A program made the position numbers and the translations under genes. Source: Chrysogorgia sp. JL179-B06 (Eukaryota; Cnidaria; Anthozoa; Scleralcyonacea; Chrysogorgiidae). Taken from it: a stretch of 64,000 nucleotides of DNA. Every line of letters begins with the position of its first letter. Position 1 is the stretch's first letter. Of this stretch, positions 45,615-57,200 are shown piece after piece. The notes below the pieces were generated by a model. That model did no database searches. It had not been told where the DNA came from and worked only from the letters and a program-made list of their open reading frames with translations. The stretch is from contig JAYKKM010000114.1 of the NCBI GenBank assembly GCA_035772405.1, positions 1 through 64,000 on the forward strand, written 5' to 3'.

Positions 45615-47050
45615 ACATACATACATATATACTTTATTTCAACACGGTAGAATCATTCAGTAATTACAAAATTATATACTAGGTTAAAATAATATTAAAA
45701 TATTACAAATTTAAAAATAATACTGTTTTACAAGATTGCCGTGTGGGAGTCCAACTAAATATTATTATAATGTTGATCAATATTTCAGTTTTAAAATTTG
45801 TCAGTGAGTCCATCGTACGTAAACGTTGGGGCAAGTTGTTCCACAGGAAAGCCCCACTATAACTAAAACTTCTTTTAAGATAGTTTGTACGTGGCTTTGG
45901 TAAGTTCAATTTCTTATCTGCATTCCTTAGGTTGTATTCTGTGCTGCGGAGCGTAAATAAATTTTGCAAGTACACCGGGGTAAGGTGTTTCATTGTTTTA
46001 AACATCAAGACCGCCTTAAACTTTTTCCGGCATGTGGTGAGATTATCCCAGTGCAGCTTATATCCAAGAGAAAACTAGCACTAGTGTCATAACTCGACTT
46101 TGTAATGACCCTGGATGCGTGATTTTGTAGTTTTTGCAGTTTTTCACTTAATGTCACGTTAAATCCATCCCAAGCAGAACTGCAGTAACAAAGTGTGGTT
46201 GAATTAATGCTTGGTAAATTTGGAGAGCAGTGTTTATGGTTATAAATGGTCTTACGCGTTTAAGTACAATTATGGCCAAAGAAATTTTCTTGGATTTTTC
46301 ATCTGTGCTTTGACCAAGAGAGATGTTCGTCAATCAACAAACCCAGTGATTTGGCTTCACCAACTCTCTTAATTTCTTTCCTGTCAATTTCAATATTAAT
46401 TTTGTCGTTAACATGATTACGAATTCGTTGGCGAGACCCAATAACCATAAATTCTGTCTTGGCGATATTAAGACTAAGTTTATTAGCTTTCAACCAACAG
46501 TCGAGGTTTTGTAATTCCGAGTTTATTACACTTTCTAGGTCATCCAATGTATTGGCTGCAAAACTTATGTTTGTATCATCAGCAAACGTTCTCGGATAAG
46601 CTACACTGAGGCACTTTGGCAAGTCAATTAATATAAACTAAGAATAGTAAAGGCCCCAAGTTACTTCCTGAGGGACACCACAGGTAACTGGAACAGAATT
46701 CGACAAATGACATTTACACTACATTTCTGGCTTCGATCAGAAAGGTATGATTCAAACCATTTAAGACTACTCTGATCCAACACCATAATTTTTAAGCTTC
46801 CGTATAACAATATTGTGGTCAATAGTGTCAAAAGCCTTTTTGAGGTCGATTAAGAAGGCCATTATCGATATTAACTGACCAGTTATTTGTGGCTTCAATC
46901 AGAGCAGTAAGCGTACTATGTAGTGGCCGGAAACCCGATTGACAGTGAGTCAACAATTTGTTATCATTAAGATAACCATAAAGCTGTTTAAATATTATCT
47001 TTTCAAAGATCTTTGCTACTATTGGAATTACGGATATCGTTCGATAATTA
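45615..47050 (-). pseudogene. LINE ORF2 remnant, reverse transcriptase to 3' end
   Basis: Reverse transcriptase palm with FDTIDHNIV (about 46825), the (C)GVPQ-SNLGPLLFLVYIND block with two single-base breaks (46690-46625), FADDTNISFAANTLDDLESV (catalytic Asp pair near 46585), LGLLIDEHLSW (46320) and the C-terminal FLWNNLPQRLRTMDSLTNFK (45850). The 3' end is AATAAAG followed by a TATGTATGTATG tail (45612-45640), the short microsatellite tail usual for CR1-like LINEs. Confidence 0.85.
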
Positions 47051-47271
47051 CTTGTGTTAGTGATAGAACGACTATATCGGCCGCTATTTTCAAGAGTTTA
47101 GATGAAATCTTGACTAGGCCAGACTATAAAAACGAGTAGATTTAAGGAATCCTTTATTATGCATCATGCTGGACGGGCAAAACTATGAATATTATATTTA
47201 CACCTTTAAATTGCAGACTTTTTAAAATTTGTAGTTATTACTTAAATTTATCTTGATAGATGACTTATCTT

Positions 47272-47466
47272 AGACCCCGTTTGCACGGGACCGGGCTGAA
47301 ATTCGTCCGTTTACACGAGAACCACGTTATCGGACGAATTTTAGACCCCCTAACAGTACGAATTCGCGACCCAAAAAAAGCATGTCTAATTTTTGACCCG
47401 AGCGGTTTTAAATTCGTCCGGTGCCGTGTAAACACCGGAACCGGGCTTGTTTTTGCACCGATAGCG
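47272..47466. repeat. Imperfect inverted repeat, G/C-rich
   Basis: ACCCCGTTTGCACGGGACCG...GAAATTCGTCCG pairs imperfectly with the right-hand AAATTCGTCCGGTGCCGTGT...CCGGGCTTG. Palindromic CGAATTCG-like cores lie inside. Looks like an old MITE. Confidence 0.5.
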
Positions 47467-47820
47467 CGGTAGAGGATTGGGTATGAGAACACTATGCTCA
47501 TTTGGTTACTTTACATGAAGTATAACCTCTCACAATTTTGTGAGTTTTTTAAAACAAACCAAAACAAGCGAATTATTTCGCGAGTTTTACACATGAATAA
47601 TGAACTAGGTCCCAAGGACAGTGCAAAGTTTTATAGAATTACGTATCATATTAAATAAAACAGTAGCATATTGCATGACACAAGTTTAATGCTGTGCAGG
47701 ATTTTAGATTGCTTGCTTATTATTAATAGTTAATATACTGTTTGTTAGAAAAACAATTCTTGATCTTTATTATTGTAATGACAAGGTTGATAAAGGTGAT
47801 AAGTTGGATCCACTGTTAAT

Positions 47821-48010
47821 CTGAAGGAGTTATTTTAACTCCAAAACAGGAGTTAAATAAAAAGGTACAGAATAACTCCTGTTTAGGAGTTATTTTTTAC
47901 TCCAAACTTTTAACTCCACTGCTGGAGTAATATCAACTCCACCAAGAGTGAAATTAACTCTGAAAATGGAGTTAAAATAACTCTTGATTAGGAGTTAAAT
48001 TTCATGCAGT
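47821..48010. repeat. Left subterminal GGAGTTA/TAACTCC array
   Basis: About a dozen copies of GGAGTTA(A/T) or the inverse within 190 bp, many as paired units such as GGAGTTAAAATAACTC. Likely transposase-binding boxes, by analogy with CACTA elements (inference). Confidence 0.85.
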
Positions 48011-48663
48011 TGTTTACTCCATACTTGTTTTCATGGAGTGAAACTTCCTCCAGTAACAGCGCTATAGATTTGTGCTCACAAAGCACTTTAACAACAACAG
48101 TATTCCAAGATATCAAATTATTTTTATTACAAATATATGAACTATACAATGAATATGACTATAATATAATAAATATAACTATAATATAATAAATAACTAT
48201 AATATAATAAATAACTATAAGGCTAAAACTTATAAAAAGGTTGATATATGTAAGTCTTCTAAAATATACTGCTTAATAAGTATATACTGTATATAACTTC
48301 TTATTCTAATTCAAGCATAAATTTATTAATAGCAACCCTCTTTTTTGCCTCACAAGGCTTGTCCATCACCACAGCCTCAAGGAACATGTAAACATTGCTT
48401 AGTGAGGCTGGGTACTCAATGTTATAGACATAGTAGCAGGCGATAAGAATTGCCAGTGCTTGGGCTGGCTGCATCTTTGGGTTGAGCCGACACATACATG
48501 CATGACAGCGTTTCCATATCCCCTGAGGCAATCAGCTCTGGGACCTGGGCCTTTGCAATCAAGTCATCAATTGATTCATCTTCCTATAACATATTTTAAG
48601 TCATTAACAATCTGTCACTTACTCGCCATAACCATTTCCAGCTGTAGTCCTGCATGGAAAAGG

Positions 48664-48850
48664 GTATACACCACTTTCATAATGGCGGCCAGTCTAAATA
48701 TTCTTTTATATGAATGCAAATTAGCCTTTCTGGCCTCGTTACAAAGCAAAGATTCTTTGGAATTACAGACACAAGAACGAGGTCAGAAAGGCTAATTTAA
48801 ATGAATATAAAAGAATATTTAATTTGGGTGCCATTATGAAAGAGGTCTAT
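48664..48850. repeat. Hairpin MITE, arms about 75 bp
   Basis: GTATACACCACTTTCATAAT...AAATTAGCCTTTCTGGCCTC pairs with GAGGTCAGAAAGGCTAATTT...ATTATGAAAGAGGTCTATA; short loop of about 35 bp. Inside the 3' part of the SAM gene. Confidence 0.85.
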
Positions 48851-48874
48851 AGCAAGAAAGATAATAGACAGAAT

Positions 48875-49057
48875 CAGCCTCATATGCAAATTGCCCATTT
48901 CAATGTTTATTTATACTTTTGAGAGATGGTTTCTTGTCAGTACAATGATATTCAGGTACAAAACAATGCATCTAATTACAATAATAATCAAAACTACAAT
49001 TTGCATCTCTCAAAAGTATAAATAAACACCGAAATAGGTAATTTGCATATGAGGCTG
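48875..49057. repeat. Hairpin MITE, arms 54 bp
   Basis: CAGCCTCATATGCAAATTGC...CTTTTGAGAGATG pairs with CATCTCTCAAAAG...AATTTGCATATGAGGCTG. It lies 25 bp from the neighbouring hairpin but is a different family. Confidence 0.88.
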
Positions 49058-50631
49058 CTTCAGTCTATTCACTAGCCTGGGAAAAATATAAAAATAATAT
49101 TAGAACAGTGAATACAGATACTTACAGTGCAAATTTTTAGAAGTTGCGCATTAGAACGACCAGAAGAACGATCTTTTAATAGACTTGGAAGCAGCATCAT
49201 GGCAGCAATTTCTTCAACTGCTGTAAAGTCAAAGAAGTACACAATATTACAATTCTGTAGCCAGTTACCATGCAACACCTGCATGTTAGTAGACAACCAA
49301 ATACATACAGGCATGTAGAGCACTTAGAGTATCAAGGATACAAAAAGAACCACATACAAGAAAATAGTTACTGAATTTGGTTTCTGCATGATATTCACTA
49401 CAAGTGTGCAACAAATAGGTTGTAATACTTGATGGAGGTAATATCTAAGGACTCTCCCAGTGACAAGTAAAATCATCTAGCGTTAGACAGAGTAAAATAC
49501 TATAAAGCCTACATTGTTCATCTTGGAACGATACTGTCATCAAAGGGTTATGGACTATATAATATTATGGACTATATAATATTATGGACAATATTGAGTC
49601 ACAAGGGAGTGCAGTTAAGCAACATAAAAGTATACCCCCATTCCTTATGTATTTTAGCCTGAACCTTTTGCCATTCATCTTAAATAATATCTAGATGATT
49701 TTACTTATCAGGGGACGGCAGTGCCGGCTGTTTTGTATACTAGTAATGCCAGATGATTTTACTCTTCTGGGGGAACCTTCATCCATAAATAGCTAAGGAG
49801 TGTTAATACAATGCCAACAATGTATATAATAAGAAACAAACTCCGAAAAAAAGCATGTTGAGAATTACTCGATATTCATGTCAAAAACAAGACAAGATAA
49901 ACAGTTCAGGTGATATTTCGAATCTATTGCAGAATCATTGTCAAACCTGAAATATAAACCTGAAAACCTTAATATACATACATGATTGGATGCCATCCGT
50001 GCTTTGTATAGCTTCTTCCATGCTTTTTAGAACATTGCATGATGGGTTCTTTTTCCTGGCCAATTTTAAAACCTTGTGTTTTACGAGTCTTTGAAAGCAC
50101 AGGTCATCTTCCGGATTAAGGAGGCATCATCAATGATTCTACTGAATTCCGCTTTTAACTACACAGAAAGAGGAATACATTGTTTATTGTATGATTGAAC
50201 TAATTAATATGAAATTTGCACATGGTATCACACTGCGGACAAAACTCATCATTAACATGAAAACATTTAATCTTGACAAAACTTGCTAATGTAATACATG
50301 TCCTGAAAATATTTAACAAGCAATTTTACAAAACTCTTCAAAATAATTCTGGAACTAAAGATTTAACTAGGATAAGTGAATTGTAGGTTGCACTACAGAT
50401 AGCTCAAAATTCAAACAATGGCAGAAAGCTTGATCTGACCAATAGAACTTCACCTCTCGGAAGGACGCCTCTGATTGGTAGTTGTAAATTGAGGGTTGCG
50501 AAGGTTACAACCAATGGCTCGTAGTTATTTCGTCATGTGGTTTTAGGGTTAGGATTAGGGTTGAGATTGGAAGTAATAATTCATGAGCCGAAAACAAAGG
50601 AAATCAGTGGCATGACGGAGGTTTGATATCG

Positions 50632-51848
50632 TGGCAAAGAACTTCCATAAATTAAGCCAACTTTCAGCTCAATTTTCTCTTTGAATACTGATTTGTATAG
50701 GTAATCGCATGGGGTCGAGGAAAATTAAGGTTTAATTTCACGCGTGTTTTCAAAGTTTTACAAAAAAATTTACGAGGAACCATGTGATTACCTGTTATAG
50801 AGGGCAAAATGTATTCATAAATACGTTAGCTACGCAAGTAAACAACATGAGGAATACAATACACTTAAAGTAAACAGTACATTACACAAACTTTATTGAG
50901 TCAAACATTGACTTAAGAGAACATGGGAGCTTGGATTTACTGGTAAATCGACATTATAACTTAAGTGTTTCCTGCTGGCGTCTCGATCCACCAATCAAGT
51001 ATAAGTAATTTTGCCCTGAATTTAGGAAAAATGCCCTCATTAGCCAATCATATTCGAGTAATTTTGCCCTCTATATGATTAGTTTGAGAAGCTATGTCAA
51101 GAACTCGAAATAGTTCGTTACCACGGTCTCAAAACACCTCGAAGTTGTTAAAAAACTCGACTTACGGCCTCGTGAACACACTTCTCGGTGTTTTGATACC
51201 GTGGTAAAGAACGCTTTCTCGTTCTTGACATATTAGTGTTTACACCAACCACATGACGAAATAACTCAGAGCCATTGGTTGCAACCTTCGCAACACTCAA
51301 TTTACAACTACCAATCAGAGGCGTCCTTCCGAGAGGTGAAGTCCTACCCGATCTGACGCCCTGCAAACTAGTTTGAAATGTATAAATATTTTGTTGGGCT
51401 GTTGTCTTGCAGATGGAACTGTGTAGGCAACTTAATAAATTGGAGTTATCCAGAACAACAAAAAGGGATTTTTGAAGGTATACCATGGAAGTTGACTTGT
51501 AATGGCCTATTAAGATTAAGATTAAATTACTACTCTAAACAAGGGGACTGAAGGAGTAGTGGTAAATACCTGATTATGGTTGTCTTTGTGGGCTCGAATT
51601 CCATTTCGCAATCGAATAATCTGCCCCACTTTGATGCCACACTGCTTGAACAGGCTATCGCTCATTGCTTCAAGCAACTCCACGGTATTAAGCTACAAGA
51701 CATGAAACAAGTATCTCAAACTCATTAATAATTCATGAGGAAAACACAAAGGAAATCATAACCGAGACGTGTTTGTAAATGTGGTAAAGAACTTCCATAA
51801 ATTAAGCCAACTTTCACCTCGATTTTCTCTTAAAATACTGATTCGTTT
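50632..51848. repeat. Direct repeats of about 67 bp
   Basis: AAAGAACTTCCATAAATTAA followed by GCCAACTTTCA.CTC.ATTTTCTCTT and AATACTGATT occurs at about 50636-50697 and 51786-51845. The right copy ends about 12 bp before the nested transposon begins, so the nested element probably landed in this repeat. Confidence 0.75.
51094..51232. repeat. Hairpin MITE with ATGTCAAGAAC ends
   Basis: Arms of about 52 bp: ATGTCAAGAACTCG...GTTACCACGGTCTCAAAACA and the inverse TGTTTTGATACCGTGGTAA...GTTCTTGACAT. Similar GGCCTGCGGCCTCG-type sequence occurs just outside the right end of the nested transposon (61465-61530). Confidence 0.82.
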
Positions 51849-51984
51849 GAGATGTACAGTACCGCTTGCGAGTAAGGTACCCTCCACTCGCGCGTAGCGA
51901 GTCGCGAGTGAAAATGACACTCGCGAGTATTTTCCGGTAGGCCGATTTTGTCTCACTCGCAAATTGCGAGTGGATTTTACCCGC

Positions 51985-53125
51985 ATATATATATATATAT
52001 ATTTTTAAATTTATTTTATTTTTTTAATAAACAAAATTATTTGTTTACAAAAATTCAGAACAAAAGAGAAAATAATAACAAGAAAATACAACAAGAATTC
52101 AAAAAAAGTAGTTACCCAATCGGACGGTGCGAACGGGACGCGAGTACCCATGCGAGGCACCTCTCCGACAATATTCTCCGACAGTAGTTTACCCATTCGC
52201 GTCCCTGTGACAGGGACAGTCCCTTGCGATTGACCAGGTACAGGTCCTATCCACGTCAAATACAGAGAGCAAAAGTGCTGAGTAATGGCGGGAAAGGAAA
52301 CTCTTAAATATAGTTACACTGGAGAAATTAATAGGTGGAGCTACTTTACAAACACTGTTCCACAACTTTGCAATGCGGTTAAAGTAAGAGGCCTGATACG
52401 TACTAGTTTTACAAGATGGGGTTTTTAGCATGAGAGTAGGATTAAGACTAAGTCGTGTTCGGTCGTGAGTAACAAAGGAAACGTAGTTGTGCACATTTAA
52501 ATCGGAAATACTATAAAGAGCTTTATAAAAGAAAATCAAGTCTTTGATTTCTCGAATATTGTAACATAGAGGTAACAGTTCAAGAGCAGATAATCGTTCC
52601 CTGTACGAGGATTCTCCTATCCTGGCTTTTAGCATCCATCTTGTGGCCCGCCTCTGTACGCGTTCTATTTTGGCCTTTTGCGAGCTTTTCGGCGGAGACC
52701 AAACCTCACTGGCATAGCAAAGATGTGATTTCACCAAGGACAAGTACAGTGTTCTACGAACCTTCACATAGGTAAAAAGGGGGCAAGTTCTCTTCAGTAG
52801 CCCTAGTAACTTGTTGGCTTTGGCTACAATACTGTGGATATGATGATCCCAAGAGAGATTGCTGGTAATGACCACCCCAAGATCTTTTTCTTCTTGGACA
52901 CGAAGTAGATTATCTGAGTCAAGTTGGTAGGTGAAGGGAACAGGTTGTTTCTTCCGGGACACTGTTAGTATCTTACACTTGGAGACATTAAATTTGATAT
53001 TGTTGCTGTTGCTCCACGTGGCCAGTTTGGACAGGGCTTGTTGTAGGTGTTGGGCATCGTCTTCAGAGGTGATGCTCCTATAGGCTTTGGTGTCATCAGC
53101 ATATAAGGCGATACTCGCGAGTAAG
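51985..53125 (-). mobile_element. 5'-truncated LINE
   Basis: A long open stretch beginning at about 53122 with SIALYADDTKAYRSITSEDD (catalytic YADD), then LSKLATWSNSNNIKFNVSKC, LGVVITSNLSWDHHI, SLVKSHLCYASEVWSP and the C-terminal YFNRIAKLWNSVCKVAP, ending near 52189. About 200 bp of 3' UTR and an (AT)n tail (51986-52004) follow. Everything 5' of the YADD box is missing, as expected from incomplete target-primed reverse transcription. The frame is open for over 300 codons, so this insertion is young relative to other LINEs here. Confidence 0.85.
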
Positions 53126-53488
53126 ATGACTTAAGAAAGACACAGTTCGCGAAATTATTCATTGAAACTTAACAAACCAAATTGTTAATGGAGGTTTTAT
53201 TTCTGATCTGCAAAGCACTGAGAACTGACAAACAGCACGAAGAAATATAAACACTGCTGACAAAACTTTTAAACGTTAAACGTCAAAGATCCTACCGTGT
53301 TTGTTTCCAGAATCCAGTGGGAGAAATCCTTCGTTTGGTTATGTTAAAATCTTTAGTCAGTATACCCAAATAACCCGCCGATGAATGGTGAATATAATTT
53401 TTGACACGCACTAACGAGTAATTCATGTGTAGACCGAATTGTGCCAAAAATATGTTCCATGTTTTCGATTTTACCAGCACTTCATAGG

Positions 53489-54215
53489 AGACGTTGGATA
53501 CGAGCTTCTCTTGAAAACAAAAGATATTTTTGGCATCCACTTGCGAGTCGAACGACAACAACATGAATAGCAACATGAATATAATTATCATGATTCATGT
53601 TTTGATTGAAGTGACAGGAAGTTGGCGAGATATGTTCGCGCTTCAGAAAAATACATTATTATACTCTTTGTTTGTTGCAAATTGTGTTTGCGATGACTTT
53701 ATCCCGATATAAACGTTGGAGACGAGCTTCTCTTGAAAACAAAAAAATATTTTTGGCACACACTCGCGAGTCGAACGACAACAACATGAATATAATTATA
53801 TGATTCATGTTCACGTCGTTTCGATCATAGTTAATAGCAAGTTGGTGAGAAATATATTTTTCTTGTGTTCGATTTCAGAATAATACGTTTACGTTATATT
53901 CTTTGTTTCTTGTAAATTCATACAAAGCGTCAGATGCGAGGGTCTTTTGAAACAAATCCCATCAGTTTGGAACTAATATCGACGATCTTTTTGACACCCA
54001 GTCGCATGCACTCGCGAGTCAAAAGAACTGTCAGTGTTTTGGCGATGAGTCATCGTTCATTAGAAAGTGCAAAACAAAGCACGTTTTCCAACAATACTTG
54101 ATACATGTCGACAACATGATAAATCATTTTTGAAAACAAAAAAATATTTTTGGCACATCGCACTCACTCGCGAGTCAAACGACAACAATTTGAATTGATA
54201 ATTTTATGTTTACAC
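53489..54215. repeat. About 200-bp tandem repeats with ACTCGCGAGT palindromes
   Basis: Four diverged units begin near 53489, 53716, 53935 and 54125. Each contains TCTTTTGAAAAC-like sequence, ATATTTTTGGCA, then CACTCGCGAGTC and (in three of them) ACGACAACAACATGAAT. The self-complementary ACTCGCGAGT also occurs at 51920-51930 and near 53110. They form the expanded left arm of the nested transposon. Confidence 0.75.
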
Positions 54216-57200
54216 GACAAAAATTATCGGGATTGCGATCGCGATAGTCCTCGATCGCAATCGCAATATATCGAAATGTTCCTTGCTACACCATATTTTC
54301 TTGTCTTGCTTCCACCACTGTAACTTTCTAAATTCAACAACGCAAGCGCTCGGATCTTTCACAGACTCGCAATACTCGCGCGAGTCATTGCGAGTATTAT
54401 GCACCTATCAATGTCTTCCTCCAACGGGGGGAGTGCGGGCATACCCAGGGGCTATTGACATTTTCAAATTTTTTTGGTCAATAATCCCCACTCAAGAGCT
54501 GCAGGAATTGTCAATACTTGTCAAATGTCCCCAGGGAAAAGTCATGGCAAAAGTGCTGTTTAGTGGAATTTGGAACATTCAAGAAGCTACATATGCAGCA
54601 ACAGAAAAAAGCAATTTGTACATGTAGAGCAAGAATATGAAAACTGAACAGAGCAAAACACTTTTATTAATAACAATATTGCTCTATTATGCTATAAATG
54701 TCTCTTTGTGCCATATTAAATACCGGATATACTGTATGTTATAACACATAGTGTATATTAATTAGTACACGTAAAGTAAACGTAAACATCAATCTTTAAT
54801 CAAGCATTCTTCACAGCACCATACTGCCATGTCTGAATCTTCAGTTATACCAACGCAAACCTGGTGGTGCCAGTCTGAGCAACCGTCGTACATTACCCAT
54901 AATATATCGGACATCCCTATAAAATGAAGCTGTGGTTCCCTTTCTTGGCATGTTGAACAAATGTCGGTTTCTGAATCAGATTCCTACAAATTAAGATCAC
55001 TCTATCAGCAACTCCTTAAATGTAACATTGTCAAACGTTCTTAGTTGCAAATAGAATAAGCGACAGTGAACACTACGGTTTTTATCTATTTTTGAATTAT
55101 CAACCTTCTTCTGAGCAAATAAGCCATCATCATGTGCCATGATTTGCTCTGATGAAGACCTAAGTCAACAAGATGAAAGTTCAGCAATAAACATGTTATT
55201 TCCATATACGCTGTATCATTCCAAAAACATTTTACCTCAATGTTTTTTTTCTCTCTCGGTTGAATCCTCTTCTCCGCCTCCTTGCTCTTCTTTTTACTTC
55301 CCCTTTCCTTGTCTTTTTCTTTTTCTTTTTCTGCTTTGTTTTTTCTTCGAGTTTCTGCAGCTTTCTTTGCCCCTGCTTTACGATGTTCGCGAACCGATTG
55401 TAGGTGGTCAAGCCACATGTGCACCTAGTATATGACAAATTAAAAAAAACCCAGTTACGTGATGAAATTTAAATCTGAAACAGCGATTAGAAAAATAAAA
55501 CCAGTAAATAACACACAATCATACTATTTCAATGTTCCATTTAATGATATGTAAACATATTTCATACTATACAGTACAGTACCTCTGAACCTGATAACAT
55601 GACCTCATCTGCCAGTTTTTTAACCTTGTTTTCTTCTGGCTTATTTCCAAACTTGTTGTAAAACTCTCGAAGGACTTCATTAGGAGGGATACGCGATGGT
55701 TTGTAGCCTGGATCACCAGATTGGTACAGCTTTATTGCCTTGCTGGCTGCTAAGAAGTGACCTGCACACTTACCAGTGGGACAACTTGTACAGTTCTTGC
55801 CACCATAGGGCATGTCTTTGTCTGGTACTGGTAATAGAACAAATGTATTAAGCGGTGGGCCACCTTCATACCAAATCGGTTCACTATCTGGTTGACCCTG
55901 CTGGCAGAGTGGATGTGGACATGAGTCCTCGTAACAGCATATCAACTGAAAGACGTACCGCAAAGGAATACCATTCTTTTTGAGGTGTCTTCTCTTTATA
56001 TCCAAAACCTTGGTGATCAGTGCATACTCATTTGGGTATTCCTTTTTAAGCTTGTCCCTTTCTTTTGCAAAGACCCGGTAATGTTCCTTCAGCTGTTGAT
56101 TTTTTACAGATTTTTCACCACGGAATAACTTTATCACAGTATCTCCACAAGACGCACCATTTACTCTGGAAATGTATACATCAATGGCGTCAGACAGGTT
56201 TTGTTCAAGTTTCGTGTTATCTATCTCGCCGGCATCTTTCTGGAAATTTGAACCATTGAGTGTAGAAGGAACAAATAATCCAGCACGTCCCTTGGTTTCA
56301 CAGCCATTCTGCAGCTCAACCCTATTCAGACTGCTGCCCCCACTATACCGACTGGTGACAAACTGCATTCTTGTTGGTCTTTCCATATGTCAAAGGGTCC
56401 ACCAAAACTGGACTTCCTCATGATAAAGTGCCTCATCACCACCTGAATCTACACGAACACACTCGATTTCTTTCGGTTTACCCGTTGTGGCATCTATGAA
56501 TATATGCTTAAGTTCGTTATTATGCTCTAAATTATTTAGATCTGCTGAATGTTGACCTGGACTCTTTGGGTGTAATGCGGAACTCTTAACTACTCCAACA
56601 CAAATTTCTCCTGTGTTCTTAGACGCCGTAAAATTGTAAGATGTAGTTTGTAAGGTGTTCGGATAGGATGCTTGGTAGTCCGTTTTAGTCGTTAGGGATG
56701 GTTTACCCTTGATACAATGGGTTGTCGCCTTATTACTCGTGAACATTGTGTCTAAACGAAATACTGACAGATCATCTCTATTAAGGAGCAGTTTATCCCG
56801 TCCATCGCTGTACTGTACCAAATCCAGGCCCTTATAGAATGCGTTTGACCAGTGACAGTCAGGGTTGTACTTAATTTCAAAACCTTTCCGAGCTCTTCTG
56901 CATATAACCTGAGCTGCTCCTTTATAATAAGCTGATGACTTCCTCCTGCGATTTCGAGCAACACACAGTTGTACGACTGTTCCAAAGGCGAATTTCCTAC
57001 TATACTTCTCTTCTAAGAAATCTTGTATTCGGGAAAAGGTAACCTTTTGCTCTACTTTCCTATTACCATCGAATGTCAAGACCCCAGTGCGTCTCCACGC
57101 TTCAACGCCAACACCGCGAGATTGGACGAAACTTTCTATGTCCTTTCCAATATTAGGAAATTTCCTCAATATTGTGCCGACTCGTTTACTTCTTTTCTTT

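Noticed and set aside
55139..55435. Plus-strand Phe/Leu-rich ORF resembling a membrane protein
   Set aside because: Antisense of the Lys/Glu-rich exon 5 of the transposase gene.
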